Assembly: GCA_947492825.1 (NCBI GenBank)
Contig: CANLNT010000001.1
Span: forward strand, 2,356,001 to 2,420,000
Reading direction: 5' to 3'
DNA length: 64,000 nt
Source: an uncultured Paracoccaceae bacterium
GTDB lineage: Bacteria; Pseudomonadota; Alphaproteobacteria; Rhodobacterales; Rhodobacteraceae
The notes under the pieces are model-generated. The model saw only the letters and a program-made list of their open reading frames with translations, did not search any database and was not told the origin of the DNA. Positions 53,036-62,325 of this stretch are shown piece by piece (position 1 is the first letter of the stretch; each line of letters begins with the position of its first letter). The translations under genes were made by a program, and so were the position numbers.

Positions 53036-53920
53036 GTGAAAGATCGGCTGCTTCCATATTGGTTATTGATCCCGGCCTTCGTCATCGTGCTGGCGACAAC
53101 GATCTACCCACTCGCCTATTCCTTCATCACTTCGTTTCGGGCGTGGGACCTCACCAAAAGCCGGCGGCCCGAAGGTTTTGTCGGCATCGACAATTACATT
53201 TACGCCACGGGTGAAAGCCAATTCCTGAATTCGCTTTGGGTGACGTTCATTTTCGTCATCACCAGCGTCATCCTGACGGTGATCTTGGCCATGGCGCTCG
53301 CGCTACTGCTGCGCCGCAAGGGACCAATGCACACCTTCACGCGCATCATTCTGATCTTGCCCTTTGCGATGAGCCCGGCCCTTATCGGTGTCAGCTACCG
53401 GTTCATGTTCAACCCTGAATTCGGCGTGATCGCCAATGGTCTGGGCGCTGTATTTCCGGCATTGCAGGGCGTGCCCTGGCTGGCCGATCCGCAACTGGCG
53501 ATGGGCATCCTGGTGCTGACGGACGTTTGGCACTGGACACCCTACATGACGTTCATGTGCCTTGGCGGCCTTGCGTCCATTCCGCGAGAAACGGAAGAAG
53601 CCGCGCGCATTGACGGTGCATCCAACCTGCGCATCATCTTTGGCATCATCCTGCCGCAGATGCGCGGTGTGATCCTTGTGATGGCGGTTCTGAAAACGAT
53701 CTTTGCCCTTAAGATGTTCGATCAGGTCGTCACGCTGACGGGTGGTGGCCCGGGCACATCGACCGAAACCCTTGCTTATTTCATCTTCAACGTTGGCTTC
53801 CGCTGGTTCGACATGGGCTATGCCTCAGCACTGGCGTGGATCCTGACCGCGATCATGATGTTCATCTCAATCTGGTATGTCCGCATGCTGCTGAGCGAAA
53901 GAAAGATGGCAACCGCATGA
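53036..53920 (+). CDS. Sugar ABC transporter permease 1 (acid-sugar locus)
   Basis: The 294-residue MalF-type permease has six membrane segments and the EAA loop ETEEAARIDGASNLRIIFGI. I choose GTG 53036 (VKDRLLPYWLLIP), because GAGGTG sits 5 bases upstream; the ATG at 53024 would place that ribosome site inside the gene. It overlaps the next permease by 4 bases. Confidence 0.9.
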   Translation: MKDRLLPYWLLIPAFVIVLATTIYPLAYSFITSFRAWDLTKSRRPEGFVGIDNYIYATGESQFLNSLWVTFIFVITSVILTVILAMALALLLRRKGPMHTFTRIILILPFAMSPALIGVSYRFMFNPEFGVIANGLGAVFPALQGVPWLADPQLAMGILVLTDVWHWTPYMTFMCLGGLASIPRETEEAARIDGASNLRIIFGIILPQMRGVILVMAVLKTIFALKMFDQVVTLTGGGPGTSTETLAYFIFNVGFRWFDMGYASALAWILTAIMMFISIWYVRMLLSERKMATA

Positions 53921-54732
53921 AACGCACACTTTCCTATGTGGGCGAACGCGCCCTTCTGGTTGTCATTTCCATCGTAGTCCTGTTTCCGATTGCGTGGATG
54001 TTCCTGACCGCTTTCAAGCAGCCACGTGACGCATATTCCCTGTCGTTGATTTTCGAGCCGACACTGCAGAATTTCATCACGGTGTTTTCAGCACCATGGA
54101 ACCTAGGCTCAATGGTGATGAATTCAGTGATCGTCGCGACAGTCACAGTGGCAATTGCGGTACCCTGCGCGGCACTGGCGGCCTATTCCTTTTCGCGCTT
54201 CCGGGTGAAGGGGCGCAAGTTTCTGTTCTTCCTGATCCTGTCCACCCAGTTCATTCCCGCCGTCGTCATCGTTCTGCCGTTCTTCTTGATGTTCCGCCAA
54301 CTTGATATGTTGGATACGCGTCTGGCCCTGATTATCGTCAACCTTGCGATCGTCACGCCATTCGTCATCTGGATGATCAAAGGCTTCATCGACGCGATCC
54401 CCACCGACAGCGAAGAGGCCGCAATGATTGATGGAGCATCGCGTCTGCGGGTCATCAAAGACATCGTTTTGCCCATGGCCGCGCCCGGGATCATGACGTC
54501 TTCGATATTCTGTTTCATCCTGACATGGAACGAGTTCCTGTTCGCGCTGATCTTGTCACGCCGTGAGGCGGTAACCCTTCCGGTGGGCCTTGTCAGCTTC
54601 CGCACCGAACGCGGCGATCTTTGGGAATTGATGAGCGCCGCAGGCGTCATGATCACAGTGCCAATCTTCGTGATGGCCCTGTTCATCCAGAAACACTTTA
54701 CGCGCGGCATGACGGCCGGCGCCGTGAAATAA
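53917..54732 (+). CDS. Sugar ABC transporter permease 2 (acid-sugar locus)
   Basis: The 271-residue MalG-type permease has six membrane segments, the EAA loop DSEEAAMIDGASRLRVIKDI and the typical end FTRGMTAGAVK. It starts at ATG 53917 in an ATGA overlap; the longer frame in the track of the preceding gene is a shadow. It is followed 25 bases later by the ATPase gene with its own ribosome site (AGAGAAGGA). Confidence 0.93.
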   Translation: MKRTLSYVGERALLVVISIVVLFPIAWMFLTAFKQPRDAYSLSLIFEPTLQNFITVFSAPWNLGSMVMNSVIVATVTVAIAVPCAALAAYSFSRFRVKGRKFLFFLILSTQFIPAVVIVLPFFLMFRQLDMLDTRLALIIVNLAIVTPFVIWMIKGFIDAIPTDSEEAAMIDGASRLRVIKDIVLPMAAPGIMTSSIFCFILTWNEFLFALILSRREAVTLPVGLVSFRTERGDLWELMSAAGVMITVPIFVMALFIQKHFTRGMTAGAVK

Positions 54733-54757
54733 GAATTTAGAGAGAAGGAACAAGATC

Positions 54758-55810
54758 ATGGCCGAAGTCCGTCTTGTCGATATCGAAAAGAAATACGGTG
54801 CGTTTCTTGCTGTCCCAAAACAAAGCCTGACAATTCATGATGGTGAATTCCTGGTTCTGCTGGGGCCGTCAGGCTGCGGCAAGACAACAACCATGCGCAT
54901 GATTGCAGGGCTAGAGGACATCACCTCGGGCGACATCATGATCAAGGGCGAGCGGATCAACGACAAGCCGCCCAAGGACCGCGATATCGCGATGGTGTTC
55001 CAGAACTATGGTCTTTACCCGCACATGACGGTGCGTCAGAACATCGAATATCCGCTGAAACTGCGCGGGATGTCCAAATCTGATCGTAAGGACCGCGTGC
55101 GTGAAACGGCTGAGAAAGTCGAACTCGACGCCCTGCTGGATCGGCGCCCGTCCGAGTTGTCGGGTGGCCAGCGTCAGCGTGTGGCCCTGGCCCGAGCAAT
55201 CGTGCGCACGCCCAGCATTTTCCTGATGGACGAGCCGCTTTCAAATCTGGACGCCAAACTGCGCGTGACAATGCGGGCCGAACTTAAACACCTGCACCAT
55301 GAATTGGGCGTGACCACCGTCTACGTGACACACGACCAGATGGAGGCAATGACGCTGGCCAATCGTGTCGCAGTCATGCGCGAAGGTCGGATCGTACAGC
55401 TTGATACGCCCAAAAAGATCTACGCCGAACCAGCTGATCTGTTTGTCGCGGGCTTCATTGGTTCGCCGTCGATGAATCTGATCGACGGATCCGTAAAAGG
55501 CGGCGTTTTCATCGCGAGCGGCGTGGAAGTTGCCGTCGATCTTGCGGACCGCGACGGGGTTGTTCTTGGCATCCGTCCGGAAGAGCTCGACATCGTGCAA
55601 GATGAAAAGGCCCCGATCACTGGTAAGCTCTACGCGCTCGAACTCACCGGAGAGTCGACCCTGGTCACTTTGCGCAACGGACAGTCTTCGGTCTGCGCGC
55701 GTGGACACGCCGATTTTGAGGCGGACATCAATTCACCTTGCCAATTGGCCCCCAAAGATGGCGCCCGCATTCATTTGTTTGATCGCGCGTCAGGCGAACG
55801 GCTCGGATAA
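54758..55810 (+). CDS. ugpC: Sugar ABC transporter ATP-binding protein (UgpC/MalK type)
   Basis: The 350-residue ATPase shows Walker A GPSGCGKTT, Q-loop MVFQNYGLYPHMTVRQNIEY, signature LSGGQRQRV, Walker B IFLMDEPLSNLDAKLR and the His switch VYVTHDQMEAM. A shortened TOBE region follows (about 240-350). It completes the importer of the acid-sugar operon, and the bicupin gene follows 14 bases after its stop. Confidence 0.93.
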   Translation: MAEVRLVDIEKKYGAFLAVPKQSLTIHDGEFLVLLGPSGCGKTTTMRMIAGLEDITSGDIMIKGERINDKPPKDRDIAMVFQNYGLYPHMTVRQNIEYPLKLRGMSKSDRKDRVRETAEKVELDALLDRRPSELSGGQRQRVALARAIVRTPSIFLMDEPLSNLDAKLRVTMRAELKHLHHELGVTTVYVTHDQMEAMTLANRVAVMREGRIVQLDTPKKIYAEPADLFVAGFIGSPSMNLIDGSVKGGVFIASGVEVAVDLADRDGVVLGIRPEELDIVQDEKAPITGKLYALELTGESTLVTLRNGQSSVCARGHADFEADINSPCQLAPKDGARIHLFDRASGERLG

Positions 55811-55824
55811 TAAGGGGACAGACC

Positions 55825-56952
55825 ATGACGACCGAAATCACTCAGGACATCGCCGATGCGCGCCACATCAAGCGAGAGGACTACGTGTCCTGTACGGTGG
55901 CCTTCATTGATTGCAAAAAGCCTGGATCAGACACCAAGGAAAACTACTCCATCATCGGTCCGGGCGTGACGTCATCTGATGATCAGGTCATCAACCTGCC
56001 AGAGGCTCATGGGTTCAATATCGGAGCCGCGGCCATGCCCCACGGCATCACCAACAACCTACATATCCACTTTACCGCCGAGGTTTTCATTGTGCAGGCG
56101 GGCGAATGGACGTTCCGCTGGGGTTCAAACGGAGAAAACGAGATCAAGGGCACCAAAGGCGATATCGTCTCGGTGCCGACATGGATCTTCCGAGGTTTCA
56201 CCAATGCTGGCCCTGATGACGGCTGGTTGTTCACCATCCTGGGCGGCGACAACACGGGCGGCGTGATTTTTCACCCCGAGATCATCCGCGAGGCCGCCGA
56301 CTACGGCCTTTATATTTCATCCGAAAATCGCCTGATCGATACATCGCGTGGGGATGAGGTGCCGCCCGAAAGCGGGCGCATTCCACCGATGCCCGACGAA
56401 GACGTGGCCGCCCTGCGCAATGTGTCACGCGATGAAATGATGTCACGTATCGTCGCCGCTGACGCCCGCGATTTCCGGCCTGCATTCATCGATCAGGCTT
56501 CGCCGAATGGCGGCGCACAAATCGCACCTGTCATCGGGTTTGGCATGACGCAGAACCGCGACCATGCAGCACCTATCACCAACCCTCACGGGTTCTCCGT
56601 CGAATGGCTTCGCATCGCGCCCGGCCAGTCTGTCGGCCCATTCCTGCTAGACGAAAAGATGGTCCTGATGATGCATGAAGGTCAGGCGCGGCTGGACTAC
56701 GTCAACGGTGGCGCATCTGTAACCTTGAACGCATGGGACACATATTCGGTCCCAGCCGGCATGTTCCGCACCCTGACGGCAACAGGCGACACCGCCGTAG
56801 AGGCGCTCGTTGTGCTGAGTGGTGATCACCGAAAGCGCCCTGTTTTTGCGACCGAAGTGCTGGAAGCCGGACGGGATGCCGGACTTGGTCTTGACGCAGG
56901 GGGCTTTGTTGCCAAAGCCAGCCTTTTGCCAACCTACGGGCGGGCGGGTTGA
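55825..56952 (+). CDS. Bicupin protein of the acid-sugar operon
   Basis: The 375-residue protein has two cupin barrels. The first (about 55-160) keeps metal ligands in NNLHIHFTAEVFIVQAGEWTF (HxH and Glu) and IFHPEI. The second (about 255-340) has LRIAPGQSVGPFLLDEKMVL without the His pair, so probably one active metal site. No signal peptide. Cupins in sugar-acid operons act as isomerases, lyases or dioxygenases; here the reaction is unknown. It overlaps the aldolase gene by one base. Confidence 0.85.
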   Translation: MTTEITQDIADARHIKREDYVSCTVAFIDCKKPGSDTKENYSIIGPGVTSSDDQVINLPEAHGFNIGAAAMPHGITNNLHIHFTAEVFIVQAGEWTFRWGSNGENEIKGTKGDIVSVPTWIFRGFTNAGPDDGWLFTILGGDNTGGVIFHPEIIREAADYGLYISSENRLIDTSRGDEVPPESGRIPPMPDEDVAALRNVSRDEMMSRIVAADARDFRPAFIDQASPNGGAQIAPVIGFGMTQNRDHAAPITNPHGFSVEWLRIAPGQSVGPFLLDEKMVLMMHEGQARLDYVNGGASVTLNAWDTYSVPAGMFRTLTATGDTAVEALVVLSGDHRKRPVFATEVLEAGRDAGLGLDAGGFVAKASLLPTYGRAG

Positions 56953-57740
56953 TGCGCGCCAACACCGTAAGGACCCGCCTCGCAGCGTCTGAAGTTGTGA
57001 TAAATGGCTGGCTGTCGATTGGGTCCTCCTATTCGGCCGAAGGTGTTGGCCACAGCGGCGTGCATGCGGTGACCGTCGATCTGCAACATGGAATGCTTGG
57101 GTTCTCGGATGCGCTTACCATGATGCAGGCGATTTCTGCCACTCCAGCAACACCGATGGTCCGCGTGCCCGACTTGAACCCAGCGCAGATCATGCATCTT
57201 CTGGATGCTGGCGCTTACGGCATCATATGCCCGATGATCTCAACACCAGAGCAAACCAAAACGCTTGTAGATGCGTGCCGCTATCCACCTTTTGGCAACC
57301 GCAGTTTTGGTCCGTCGCGCGGGTTACTATACGGCGGGCCCGATTATGTGACGCAAGCCAACGAGGCGGTGATGGCAATCCCGATGGTCGAGACCGCAGA
57401 AGCTGTGGACCGGATTGAAGAAATCCTCGATGTGGTTGGCGTTGATATGGTCTATATCGGTCCGAACGATCTGGCGTTTGAATTGGACGGGCACTCCGGC
57501 CATCCACGTCCCAAGTCTGAGGCTGCGATACACCATGTGCTGAACGCGGCCATCAAACGCAACATACCTGTGGGTATCTTTTGCGCCTCTGGCGAAGATG
57601 CCCGCCTGCGGATTGAACAAGGGTTCCGCCTAGTGACACCCGGCAATGATTTCGCACATCTCACGCGCAGCATGCGGGAAGCCGTGCGCATCGCGCTTGA
57701 GGAACCTCCCGTCACAGCAGCCGCGCAAAATGGGTACTAG
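56952..57740 (+). CDS. HpcH/HpaI-type class II aldolase
   Basis: The 262-residue barrel starts at ATG 56952. Signatures are VTVDLQHGMLGFSDALTMMQ, PMVRVPDLNPAQIMHLLDAG, the metal Glu in IPMVETAEAVDRIEEIL and metal Asp in VYIGPNDLAF. Members cleave 2-keto-3-deoxy sugar acids to pyruvate or related products and an aldehyde. DLQHG replaces the usual DxEHG. Its end overlaps the hydrolase start by 11 bases. With OtnC downstream, the operon holds two different aldolases. Confidence 0.9.
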   Translation: MRANTVRTRLAASEVVINGWLSIGSSYSAEGVGHSGVHAVTVDLQHGMLGFSDALTMMQAISATPATPMVRVPDLNPAQIMHLLDAGAYGIICPMISTPEQTKTLVDACRYPPFGNRSFGPSRGLLYGGPDYVTQANEAVMAIPMVETAEAVDRIEEILDVVGVDMVYIGPNDLAFELDGHSGHPRPKSEAAIHHVLNAAIKRNIPVGIFCASGEDARLRIEQGFRLVTPGNDFAHLTRSMREAVRIALEEPPVTAAAQNGY

Positions 57741-58437
57741 GGACCTATCGGACAAGCCTTGGATCTTGCTGCCAGGCACGTTGTGCACAGGTACGATGTT
57801 TGATCCCTTTCTGGACGTTCTGGGCGTCGCAAAGGCGAACCGGCGGTATATTGAGCTGGATCGCCCTAATGCGGAAGACTTCCGCGATGTCTTTGAAAGT
57901 GTGACACCAGACACCGTTGTTTGTGGTTTTTCGCTCGGCGCGATCGTTGCGGCTCATGCAGCTGGCCAAATGATGCCCTACTCATTGATCCTATTTGGCC
58001 TGAACCCCTTTCCGGATCCTCCCGAGAGGGCCCCGGGTCGACATGTGCTTTGCGATGATGTCCAGCGACTTGGTGGGGCAGCTGCGCTCGCTACACGGAA
58101 TCTTGAGTTCCACGGGCCTACACCAGATACGGCCCGCGCGGCAGTCTTGGCGATGGCCGACCAAACAGCCCATTTGATTGCGCCGCAGACCCAGCTTGCG
58201 CTGACGCGGCCCGACGCATTACCCCAATTGGCCAAATGCGCCGCGCCGGTGCTTTGCCTGACCGGATCGTGCGATGCCACTGCGCCACCGGCACAGGGCC
58301 GTGCTGCGGCCGATCACGCGCCCCATGGGCAGTTTTATGAACTGAACAAATTGGGACATTTCGCCCTGATTGAAGACCCTGACGCCTGTGCAAAAGCAGT
58401 GCGAGAAATGCACAAAGCCCTGCATGAACATGTCTGA
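57730..58437 (+). CDS. Alpha/beta hydrolase
   Basis: The 235-residue protein starts at ATG 57730 inside the aldolase end. The nucleophile elbow CGFSLGAIVAAHAA gives the Ser, GSCDATAPP the Asp, and KLGHFALIEDP the His, so the triad is complete. LLPGTLCTGTMFDPFLDVL forms the oxyanion region. No signal peptide. In this setting it could open a lactone or cleave an ester on the way to the tetronate enzymes. The ribosome site is weak, fitting translational coupling. Confidence 0.87.
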   Translation: MGTRDLSDKPWILLPGTLCTGTMFDPFLDVLGVAKANRRYIELDRPNAEDFRDVFESVTPDTVVCGFSLGAIVAAHAAGQMMPYSLILFGLNPFPDPPERAPGRHVLCDDVQRLGGAAALATRNLEFHGPTPDTARAAVLAMADQTAHLIAPQTQLALTRPDALPQLAKCAAPVLCLTGSCDATAPPAQGRAAADHAPHGQFYELNKLGHFALIEDPDACAKAVREMHKALHEHV

Positions 58438-58573
58438 TTTGAATGGTTTGATTGCCCGTCAAGGTGACGGTGACGCGCCGATCGCGTGCAATGCGACCAA
58501 TGCTGCTGGCCAGTGGTACGGCCTTGACGGCTTCATGGCTCTTTGGACCGCTTTTGGGAAGGCACGCGCATGA
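58430..58573 (+). CDS. 47-residue ORF wedged between hydrolase and otnK
   Basis: ATG 58430 overlaps the hydrolase stop by 8 bases, and the TGA at 58571-58573 overlaps the otnK start by 4 (ATGA), exactly the spacing of real genes in this operon. An ATG at 58424 is also in frame. The 47 residues (start MSDLNGLIARQGDGDAPIA, end GLDGFMALWTAFGKARA) match no family I know; they could be a small partner protein or a leftover of a larger gene. Confidence 0.5.
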   Translation: MSDLNGLIARQGDGDAPIACNATNAAGQWYGLDGFMALWTAFGKARA

Positions 58574-59844
58574 GCGGAACAGTTTTGGGCGTCATCGCGG
58601 ACGATTTCACCGGGGCGACCGACATCGCAGGGCTTCTTGCACGATCCGGTGTGCAGGTGTCATTGCGCATCGGTGTGCCAAGCACACCGCCCGTGGACAC
58701 CAGCGCATTTGAAGTCATCGCACTCAAATCCCGCACTGCCCCGGTGCAAGAGGCGATTGACGAAACCCGCGCCGCGATGGCCTGGCTTCGCACTGCAGGC
58801 GCTCGTCGTTTCTTCTGGAAATATTGCTCGACCTTTGACAGCACCGCCGAAGGCAATATTGGCCCCGTGGCCGAGGCGCTGATGGCTGACCTCGACTCAG
58901 ACCAAACGATTTACTGCCCTGCCTTTCCCGAAAACGGAAGGTCGATCTTTATGGGGCATCTGTTTGTTGGGCAACAGCCATTGTCCGAAAGCCCGATGAA
59001 GGACCACCCGCTGACCCCCATGCGCGACAGCAGCCTGGTGCGATTGCTAGAGCCGCAAGTGACCAAACCGGTCGGCCTAATCGACCGAATGGTCGTCGCT
59101 CAAGGCGTCGATGCGCTCCGTGCCAGCCTTGCGCAACACCGCACCGGGGGCACCGCTCATGTCATTGTCGACGCAGTGGCCAACGCCGACCTTGAAACCA
59201 TCGCAGCAGCCTGTCGCGACATGCCGCTGATCACGGGCGGTTCCGCCGTAGCGATGCCGTTGCCCGCGCTTTTTCTGGCTGACGGGCTATTGTCTGCGGA
59301 TGCGAAAAAGCAGGCAGTTCACAGCATTGATCAAAAGACCATCGTCCTTTCAGGCAGCTGCTCTGCGATGACGAACGCGCAAGTGGCCGCGTATATCGCA
59401 ACCGGTGCGCCATCGTATCGCCTCGACCCGCTGACGCTTTCGCAATCGGGCCTGCACGCGGTGCTTGAATGGCTCGCCAAGCAGGATTTGACCGAAGCCC
59501 CACTGATCTATGCCACCGCTGATCCCTCAACCGTCAAAGCAGCGCAGGCCAAACTCGGTGTTGCTGAGGTCGGATCTTTGATCGAAAACACACTGGCCGC
59601 CTGTGCCGTTGCGTCCCGCGATGCTGGTGCGCGCCGCATCATCGTCGCGGGCGGTGAAACATCCGGTGCTGTGACCAAAGCGCTGGACGTTTCCCAGTTG
59701 GATATCGCTGCCGAAATCGCGCCCGGTGTTCCGTGGTCCTATTGCACTTCGCAGGGCACGCAGATCGCCTTGGCCCTCAAATCGGGCAACTTCGGCGCGG
59801 AAGATTTCTTTGGCCTGGCCCAAACAAAACTGAACGACACATGA
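58570..59844 (+). CDS. otnK: 3-oxo-tetronate 4-kinase (DUF1537 family)
   Basis: The 424-residue kinase has the N-terminal substrate motif LGVIADDFTGATDIAGLLAR, KYCSTFDSTAEGNIGPV near residue 90, and C-terminal ATP motifs VLSGSCSAMTNAQ and IIVAGGETSGAVTKAL. OtnK phosphorylates 3-oxo-tetronates before cleavage by OtnC. Order and ATGA overlap with otnC and otnI fit the known pathway. The start is ATG 58570; the longer in-frame extension has no ribosome site. Confidence 0.93.
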   Translation: MSGTVLGVIADDFTGATDIAGLLARSGVQVSLRIGVPSTPPVDTSAFEVIALKSRTAPVQEAIDETRAAMAWLRTAGARRFFWKYCSTFDSTAEGNIGPVAEALMADLDSDQTIYCPAFPENGRSIFMGHLFVGQQPLSESPMKDHPLTPMRDSSLVRLLEPQVTKPVGLIDRMVVAQGVDALRASLAQHRTGGTAHVIVDAVANADLETIAAACRDMPLITGGSAVAMPLPALFLADGLLSADAKKQAVHSIDQKTIVLSGSCSAMTNAQVAAYIATGAPSYRLDPLTLSQSGLHAVLEWLAKQDLTEAPLIYATADPSTVKAAQAKLGVAEVGSLIENTLAACAVASRDAGARRIIVAGGETSGAVTKALDVSQLDIAAEIAPGVPWSYCTSQGTQIALALKSGNFGAEDFFGLAQTKLNDT

Positions 59845-60491
59845 CCTCCGAAGCCCAGCTCAGGGAACAAATCGGTCTGCTCGCGAAATCTATGTTTGAT
59901 CACGGGCTTACAGGGGGAAGCACGGGCAACATTTCAGCGCGCACGGCCGATGGCGAACTGCTCGCTTCACCGACCGGGACAAGTTTCGGGCGCCTTGATC
60001 CTTCCCGCCTCAGCCGGTTTGACGTGAAAGGTGTGCTGATCGACGGCGATCCACCAACCAAAGAAATGCCGCTGCATTCCGCATTCTACGACACGAGGTC
60101 CACAGCGGGCGCTGTTGTGCATCTTCATAGCTGTCATTCTGTGGCGCTGTCGATGATGCCTAATGTAAATGAGGATGATTTTCTGCCGCGCCTGACACCC
60201 TACGCAATCATGAAGCTGGGGCGTGTAAAGCTGCTCCCGTTCTATCTGCCCGGTGATCCGGCGATGGGGGATGCGGTGCGAGGTCTTGCGGGAAAACGCT
60301 CGGCAGTGATGTTGGCCAATCACGGTCCTGTAGTCGCCGGCAAGGACATTGAAGCCGCCTGCAACGCGATTGTAGAACTTGAAGACACCGCGCGCCTGGC
60401 GATGATGACGCGCGGCATGTCACCGCGCGGGCTGTCGCAAACTGATGTGGAGCGGCTGGTGACGACATTCGACGTGGAGTGGGATATATGA
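59841..60491 (+). CDS. otnC: 3-oxo-tetronate 4-phosphate decarboxylase (class II aldolase fold)
   Basis: The 216-residue protein shows class II aldolase/adducin features: GLTGGSTGNISARTADGELL, MPLHSAFYDTR, the metal ligands in VVHLHSCHSVALS, and VMLANHGPVVAGKD (third His). OtnC cleaves the phosphorylated 3-oxo-tetronate to dihydroxyacetone phosphate and CO2. It overlaps otnK and otnI by 4 bases each. Confidence 0.92.
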   Translation: MTSEAQLREQIGLLAKSMFDHGLTGGSTGNISARTADGELLASPTGTSFGRLDPSRLSRFDVKGVLIDGDPPTKEMPLHSAFYDTRSTAGAVVHLHSCHSVALSMMPNVNEDDFLPRLTPYAIMKLGRVKLLPFYLPGDPAMGDAVRGLAGKRSAVMLANHGPVVAGKDIEAACNAIVELEDTARLAMMTRGMSPRGLSQTDVERLVTTFDVEWDI

Positions 60492-61246
60492 AGTTTTCAG
60501 CCAACTTGGGTTTTTTGTGGTCAGAGCTGTCGCTTCTCGATGCCATACGCGCGGCAAAAGCTGCGGGTTTTGATGCGGTCGAATGCCATTGGCCCTTTGC
60601 AACGCCAGCGGCTGAGGTGCGCAGCGCCTTGGACAAAACCGGTTTGCAAATGCTGGGATTGAACACAGTGCGGGGCGACGTGGCGGCCGGTGAAAACGGT
60701 CTTTCTGCATTGCCTGATCGCGTTGATGATGCGGTCTCTGCAATTGATGAGGCAATTTCCTACGCAAGCGCCATTAGCTGCAAAGCAGTGCACGTTATGG
60801 CGGGCTTTGCGAGCGGAGCAAATGCCCACGACACCTTTGTAAAGAACCTGAAATACGCATGCGCCCAAGCGGCGCCGCACGGGATCACGATCTTGATCGA
60901 GCCACTGAACCGCTATGACGCGCCGGGGTATTTTCTGACGACGACGACGCAGGCCGTCGATCTAATCGGTGCCGTGCAAGCGCCCAACCTTAAGCTCATG
61001 TTTGATTGCTATCATGTGCAACTGATGGAGGGCGATCTTTGCCACAAGCTGGAAGATCTTATGCCCTACATTGGGCATATCCAATTTGCATCGGTGCCTG
61101 ATCGTGGACCGCCAAACACCGGAGAGGTGAACTACGACCACATATTTAAAGTGCTTAGCGCAATGGGATACGACAAACCGATAGGCGCGGAATATAAGCC
61201 AAATGGCCCAACGGATAAGACTTTGGGCTGGCTGACCAGACATTGA
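60488..61246 (+). CDS. otnI: 2-oxo-tetronate isomerase (hydroxypyruvate isomerase family)
   Basis: The 252-residue TIM barrel has FDAVECHWPFATPAAEVR, ITILIEPLNRYDAPGYFL (catalytic Glu), LMFDCYHVQLMEGDL and PIGAEYKPNG (second Glu), the metal and acid-base set of the Hyi/OtnI group. It converts 2-oxo- to 3-oxo-tetronate for OtnK. ATG 60488 gives an ATGA overlap with otnC. It is the last gene of the operon. Confidence 0.92.
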   Translation: MKFSANLGFLWSELSLLDAIRAAKAAGFDAVECHWPFATPAAEVRSALDKTGLQMLGLNTVRGDVAAGENGLSALPDRVDDAVSAIDEAISYASAISCKAVHVMAGFASGANAHDTFVKNLKYACAQAAPHGITILIEPLNRYDAPGYFLTTTTQAVDLIGAVQAPNLKLMFDCYHVQLMEGDLCHKLEDLMPYIGHIQFASVPDRGPPNTGEVNYDHIFKVLSAMGYDKPIGAEYKPNGPTDKTLGWLTRH

Positions 61247-61623
61247 TCTCGCCCGGACCACGTTTCCCGCTTCAGCACCAAGACCTCAAACGTCGTCATC
61301 GCAAAAATATCTGAATTCGGTTCAACATAGTGCGACAAACAGCTCACTTCGAACAACGGACAAATCGAGGACCGCCATGCGACTGAGCCTAAGCTATCCT
61401 CGGAAATTTGGACACGGATACAAACAGCGATTTGTAGCCTGCTGATCTTCGAAGAGAACGAGGCCAGAAATGTCGAAACGGAAGCAATGGGAAAACGCGC
61501 CGACATTCAGTTGCAAGAAGTTGGAACAATTGGTGAGCAGCGCTGGTTCTACGTGCGTCCGCAAACTGCGCTAACTCTGCAAAACATCAAACGGCAAAGT
61601 TTCAGTGCAGCAACACAGATCGA
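61247..61623. other. Intergenic region between otnI and hutC with one long open frame
   Basis: 377 bases separate the converging otnI and hutC genes. The plus strand holds a frame open from 61331 to a TAA at 61625-61627 (98 codons), but its only ATG is at 61487, two thirds of the way in from the 3' end. Its protein-like end (RWFYVRPQTALTLQNIKRQS) is not recognisable. No terminator hairpin is evident. Confidence 0.4.
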
Positions 61624-62325
61624 CTAAAGCGCCGTTCGAATTTCGTATCCTGGCGCAAAAAGCAAACGGACATGCGTTACTGCGTTTTCGCGGTCCCACG
61701 TTACACGCTCAATCGCGAACAGGGCGCTTTGGTCTGGGCAGTGAAGCAGCGCGGCGCTATCCTCGGTCGCTGTGGCTGCGGAAAAGACGATTTCGCCATG
61801 CGTATATGGTGTGTTCCTCAGAAGCCATTCGTTGGCGCTCACGGTCTCGAAACTCTCGTTGGACACGTTCGGCACAACTTGCGGATCAATCCAGCGGTCC
61901 TCGAAAGCATAAGGAGCACCGTCAGCGAGATGCAGAGCAGTAACATGCAAGAGTGAACGTGCCTCGCCTGAATTGAAGGTCTCCTGAATTGGTTTTGGGG
62001 GCACAGCCTCTTTAGATGAAATCCGTCGGTAGCCATATTTTTGGCCTCGCGCCTCGACCTCTTTGCGGATCACGGCAATGTTCAACTTGGCCAATGCAAC
62101 CGGCTGTGCAGCAACACGTGTTCCTGCTTTGCGGCGTCGATCCAAAAGCCCGCTCTCGGCCACGGCGCGCAAGGCGCGGTTGACAGTTGTGCGCGCGCAG
62201 CCAAACTCTTGCGCGAGATCGGCTTCGTTGGGGATGAGGTCGCCCGGTTTCCATTCGCGCGCATGGATACGACGCCGAACCTCTGTCTGAACGCTTCGCC
62301 AGTCCCGAAAAGTTTGAGTTTTCAT
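61624..62325 (-). CDS. hutC: Histidine utilization repressor HutC
   Basis: The 233-residue GntR/UTRA regulator has the winged helix REWKPGDLIPNEADLAQEFG followed by CARTTVNRALRAVAESGLLD, and a C-terminal UTRA ligand domain (LHVTALHLADGAPYAFEDRW). HutC represses hut genes and is released by urocanate. It overlaps hutF by 4 bases (ATGA). A matching operator lies in the hutF-hutI promoter region. Confidence 0.93.
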   Translation of the reverse strand: MKTQTFRDWRSVQTEVRRRIHAREWKPGDLIPNEADLAQEFGCARTTVNRALRAVAESGLLDRRRKAGTRVAAQPVALAKLNIAVIRKEVEARGQKYGYRRISSKEAVPPKPIQETFNSGEARSLLHVTALHLADGAPYAFEDRWIDPQVVPNVSNESFETVSANEWLLRNTPYTHGEIVFSAATATEDSAALLHCPDQSALFAIERVTWDRENAVTHVRLLFAPGYEIRTAL

